DNA of 64,000 bases from Rhizobium vallis (GTDB taxonomy: Bacteria > Pseudomonadota > Alphaproteobacteria > Rhizobiales > Rhizobiaceae), in the NCBI RefSeq assembly GCF_003985155.1, contig NZ_ML133688.1, positions 62,001-126,000 on the forward strand, read 5' to 3'. Under the pieces are notes generated by a model. The model had not been told where the DNA came from, made no database searches, and saw only the letters and a program-made list of their open reading frames with translations. Both the position numbers and the translations under genes were made by a program. This document shows positions 62,666-64,000 of the stretch, piece after piece. Position 1 is the stretch's first letter, and each line of letters begins with the position of its first letter.

Positions 62666-64000
62666 TCAATGCCCTGTCAGTTGCGCGACTTTCCTGACAT
62701 GGCTGACGGCTGCGGCGCCGCCTGACGTCTGGGTGAAGAGGTGAAGCGTTTCCTCCTCGTCATCGGCCACCGGCGTCAAAGCCTGATCCATATAGGTCTT
62801 CGACTTGGTGTCCCTTGCGATAAGGAATGCCGAGACTGCCAGGCTGATGATCGTGCCGGCGAGCGAGACGTGCTTGCTGACGGTTTCCCAGACGAAGCGT
62901 GGCCAGAACACCAACGGATTTTCGCGTGGCAGCTCGGGGCGCCGTTCGGACGGCGTCTTTAGACGCAGCAGGCCGCTTTGAAGCGGATGCACGTTTTCCA
63001 GCGGCACGGTGGTGGCGAAGGAAACGAGAACCTTGGCGAGCCTTACCAGTGGAACCCCGGTTGCCACAGCGCGGCGCAGCAGCGTCTTCATATGATCAGG
63101 CGAATAATAGAGCGACCATGCCTCGTGATAGATATCTTCCCATTCCTGCTTGCTCATCTTCGGATGCGCGGTGCAGACATGTTCGACGTCGTAGATGTTG
63201 AGATCGGCATCCATCTCGACGCCCTTCTTCCACAGGACCTGATGGTCTTCGGAGCCGGGCAGCGGCGTCAGGACGAAAAATTCGATGACATCGAGCGGCA
63301 ATTCTTCCTGGATGATGGCAATGTCGCGGCGGATCGATTCCGGCGTATCGGCGGGGAAGCCCAGGATATAACCGGCCAGCGTCATGATGCCCTGCGCCTT
63401 CCAGGCGAGCAGCATCTTGCGATATTCGGTGATCTTGTTCTGGTTCTTCTTGGCGGCCGTCAGATTATCCGGATTGACGTTTTCGAGGCCGATGAAGACG
63501 CGGGTGACGCCGGCGCGCTTGGATTTCTCGATGAAATTCGGAATCTTGTGGCAGAGCGTGTCGACCTGGATCATCAGGCCGAGCGGTATGCCGTCCCGCT
63601 CCTTGAGTTCGATCAACCGGTCGAAGATCGCTTCCCAATCCTTGTTACGAGCAAAATTGTCGTCGGTGATGAAGAATTTATGGATGCCCTGCGCCCAGTT
63701 CATCCGCACCAGCTTCTCGACGTCGTCGGCTGAGCGGAAGCGCGACTTGCGCCCCTGAACGTTGATGATCGTGCAGAACGAGCACTGGTAGGGGCAGCCG
63801 CGTCCGGCATCGAAGCTGGTGCTGAGCCCGAGCGTGCGCTGGATATTGTCCCTCGGCAGGAAGGGAACCGGCGTACCGCCGATGCCGGGCAGGTCGTTCA
63901 TGAAATTATAGAGCGGCTTCAACTCGCCGGCGACGACGTCGCGCAGCACCATATCCAGCCGCCCCTCGGCTTCGCCGGCGAACATCGAGATGCCCATGTC
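62666..64000 (-). CDS. Radical SAM protein (B12-binding type), partial
   Basis: The gene starts beyond the right edge, and 443 C-terminal residues are present. The SAM cluster motif is CPYQCSFC (Cys-x3-Cys-x2-Cys), followed by FFITDDNFARN, GLMIQVDTLCHK and the TLAGYILGFPADTPESI strand, as in B12-binding-domain radical SAM enzymes. A hydrophobic segment near the C-terminus (SLAGTIISLAVSAFLIA) could anchor it to the membrane. The product is unknown; hopanoid or lipid modification enzymes belong to this group. Confidence 0.88.
   Translation of the reverse strand, partial: DMGISMFAGEAEGRLDMVLRDVVAGELKPLYNFMNDLPGIGGTPVPFLPRDNIQRTLGLSTSFDAGRGCPYQCSFCTIINVQGRKSRFRSADDVEKLVRMNWAQGIHKFFITDDNFARNKDWEAIFDRLIELKERDGIPLGLMIQVDTLCHKIPNFIEKSKRAGVTRVFIGLENVNPDNLTAAKKNQNKITEYRKMLLAWKAQGIMTLAGYILGFPADTPESIRRDIAIIQEELPLDVIEFFVLTPLPGSEDHQVLWKKGVEMDADLNIYDVEHVCTAHPKMSKQEWEDIYHEAWSLYYSPDHMKTLLRRAVATGVPLVRLAKVLVSFATTVPLENVHPLQSGLLRLKTPSERRPELPRENPLVFWPRFVWETVSKHVSLAGTIISLAVSAFLIARDTKSKTYMDQALTPVADDEEETLHLFTQTSGGAAAVSHVRKVAQLTGH

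Overview
The window looks like ordinary chromosome of a fast-growing rhizobium, closest in style to Rhizobium etli or R. leguminosarum. The evidence is high GC coding bias, exoR, popZ beside valS, the dgt-argS-SPOR-nagZ-scpAB-tatABC-serS-surE-pcm gene string, DUF1127 genes with an alpha-r14-type small RNA, and short palindromic intergenic repeats of the rhizobial mosaic type. There are no phage genes, transposases or CRISPR arrays.

Layout. 1-1374: an unrecognised frame-broken stretch and a HAD phosphatase. 1411-10477 (all minus strand): an assimilatory nitrate locus, read as nasT-nasS, then a sigma-54 promoter and a leader RNA ending in an intrinsic terminator, then narK-nirB-nirD-nasA. NasT is an ANTAR-type RNA-binding antiterminator and NasS its nitrate-sensing partner, so nitrogen status (sigma-54, probably NtrC) and nitrate presence (NasST) appear to act together on the structural genes. 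10945-15530: peroxiredoxin, lytic transglycosylase, epimerase, glycerate kinase, DUF6074 protein. 15583-20870: a gene-poor accessory stretch with small secreted or membrane proteins, a decayed sugar-dehydrogenase remnant, tRNA-Asn with a 44-bp duplication of its 3' end 1.16 kb away, and tRNA-Cys flanked by two KTSC-like genes. 21073-30437: pcm-like methyltransferase, popZ, valS, a FadL-type porin, exoR, xthA and an A-type Fe-S carrier.

30659-46200 is a dense housekeeping block: nucleotide hydrolysis (dgt), tRNA charging (argS, serS), envelope and peptidoglycan genes (SPOR protein, nagZ, degenerate LytM lipoprotein), chromosome segregation (scpAB), twin-arginine export (tatABC) and stationary-phase repair (surE, pcm). 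46447-49422 encodes a 991-residue fusion of a SerC-like aminotransferase and a SerA-like dehydrogenase, the most unusual protein here. 49548-56793: DUF815 ATPase, yajC, a single-polypeptide secDF, homologues of the mitochondrial complex I assembly factors NDUFAF3 and NDUFAF6, a small membrane protein and trmFO.

56841-58020 (minus strand) holds two DUF1127 genes and hairpins whose loops carry anti-Shine-Dalgarno CCUCC motifs, including a three-hairpin sRNA of the alpha-r14 (NfeR1/suhB) kind. 58351-64000: a DUF2157/GDYXXLXY membrane pair, tRNA-Leu, trigger factor, an NTF2-like protein and a radical SAM gene cut by the right edge.
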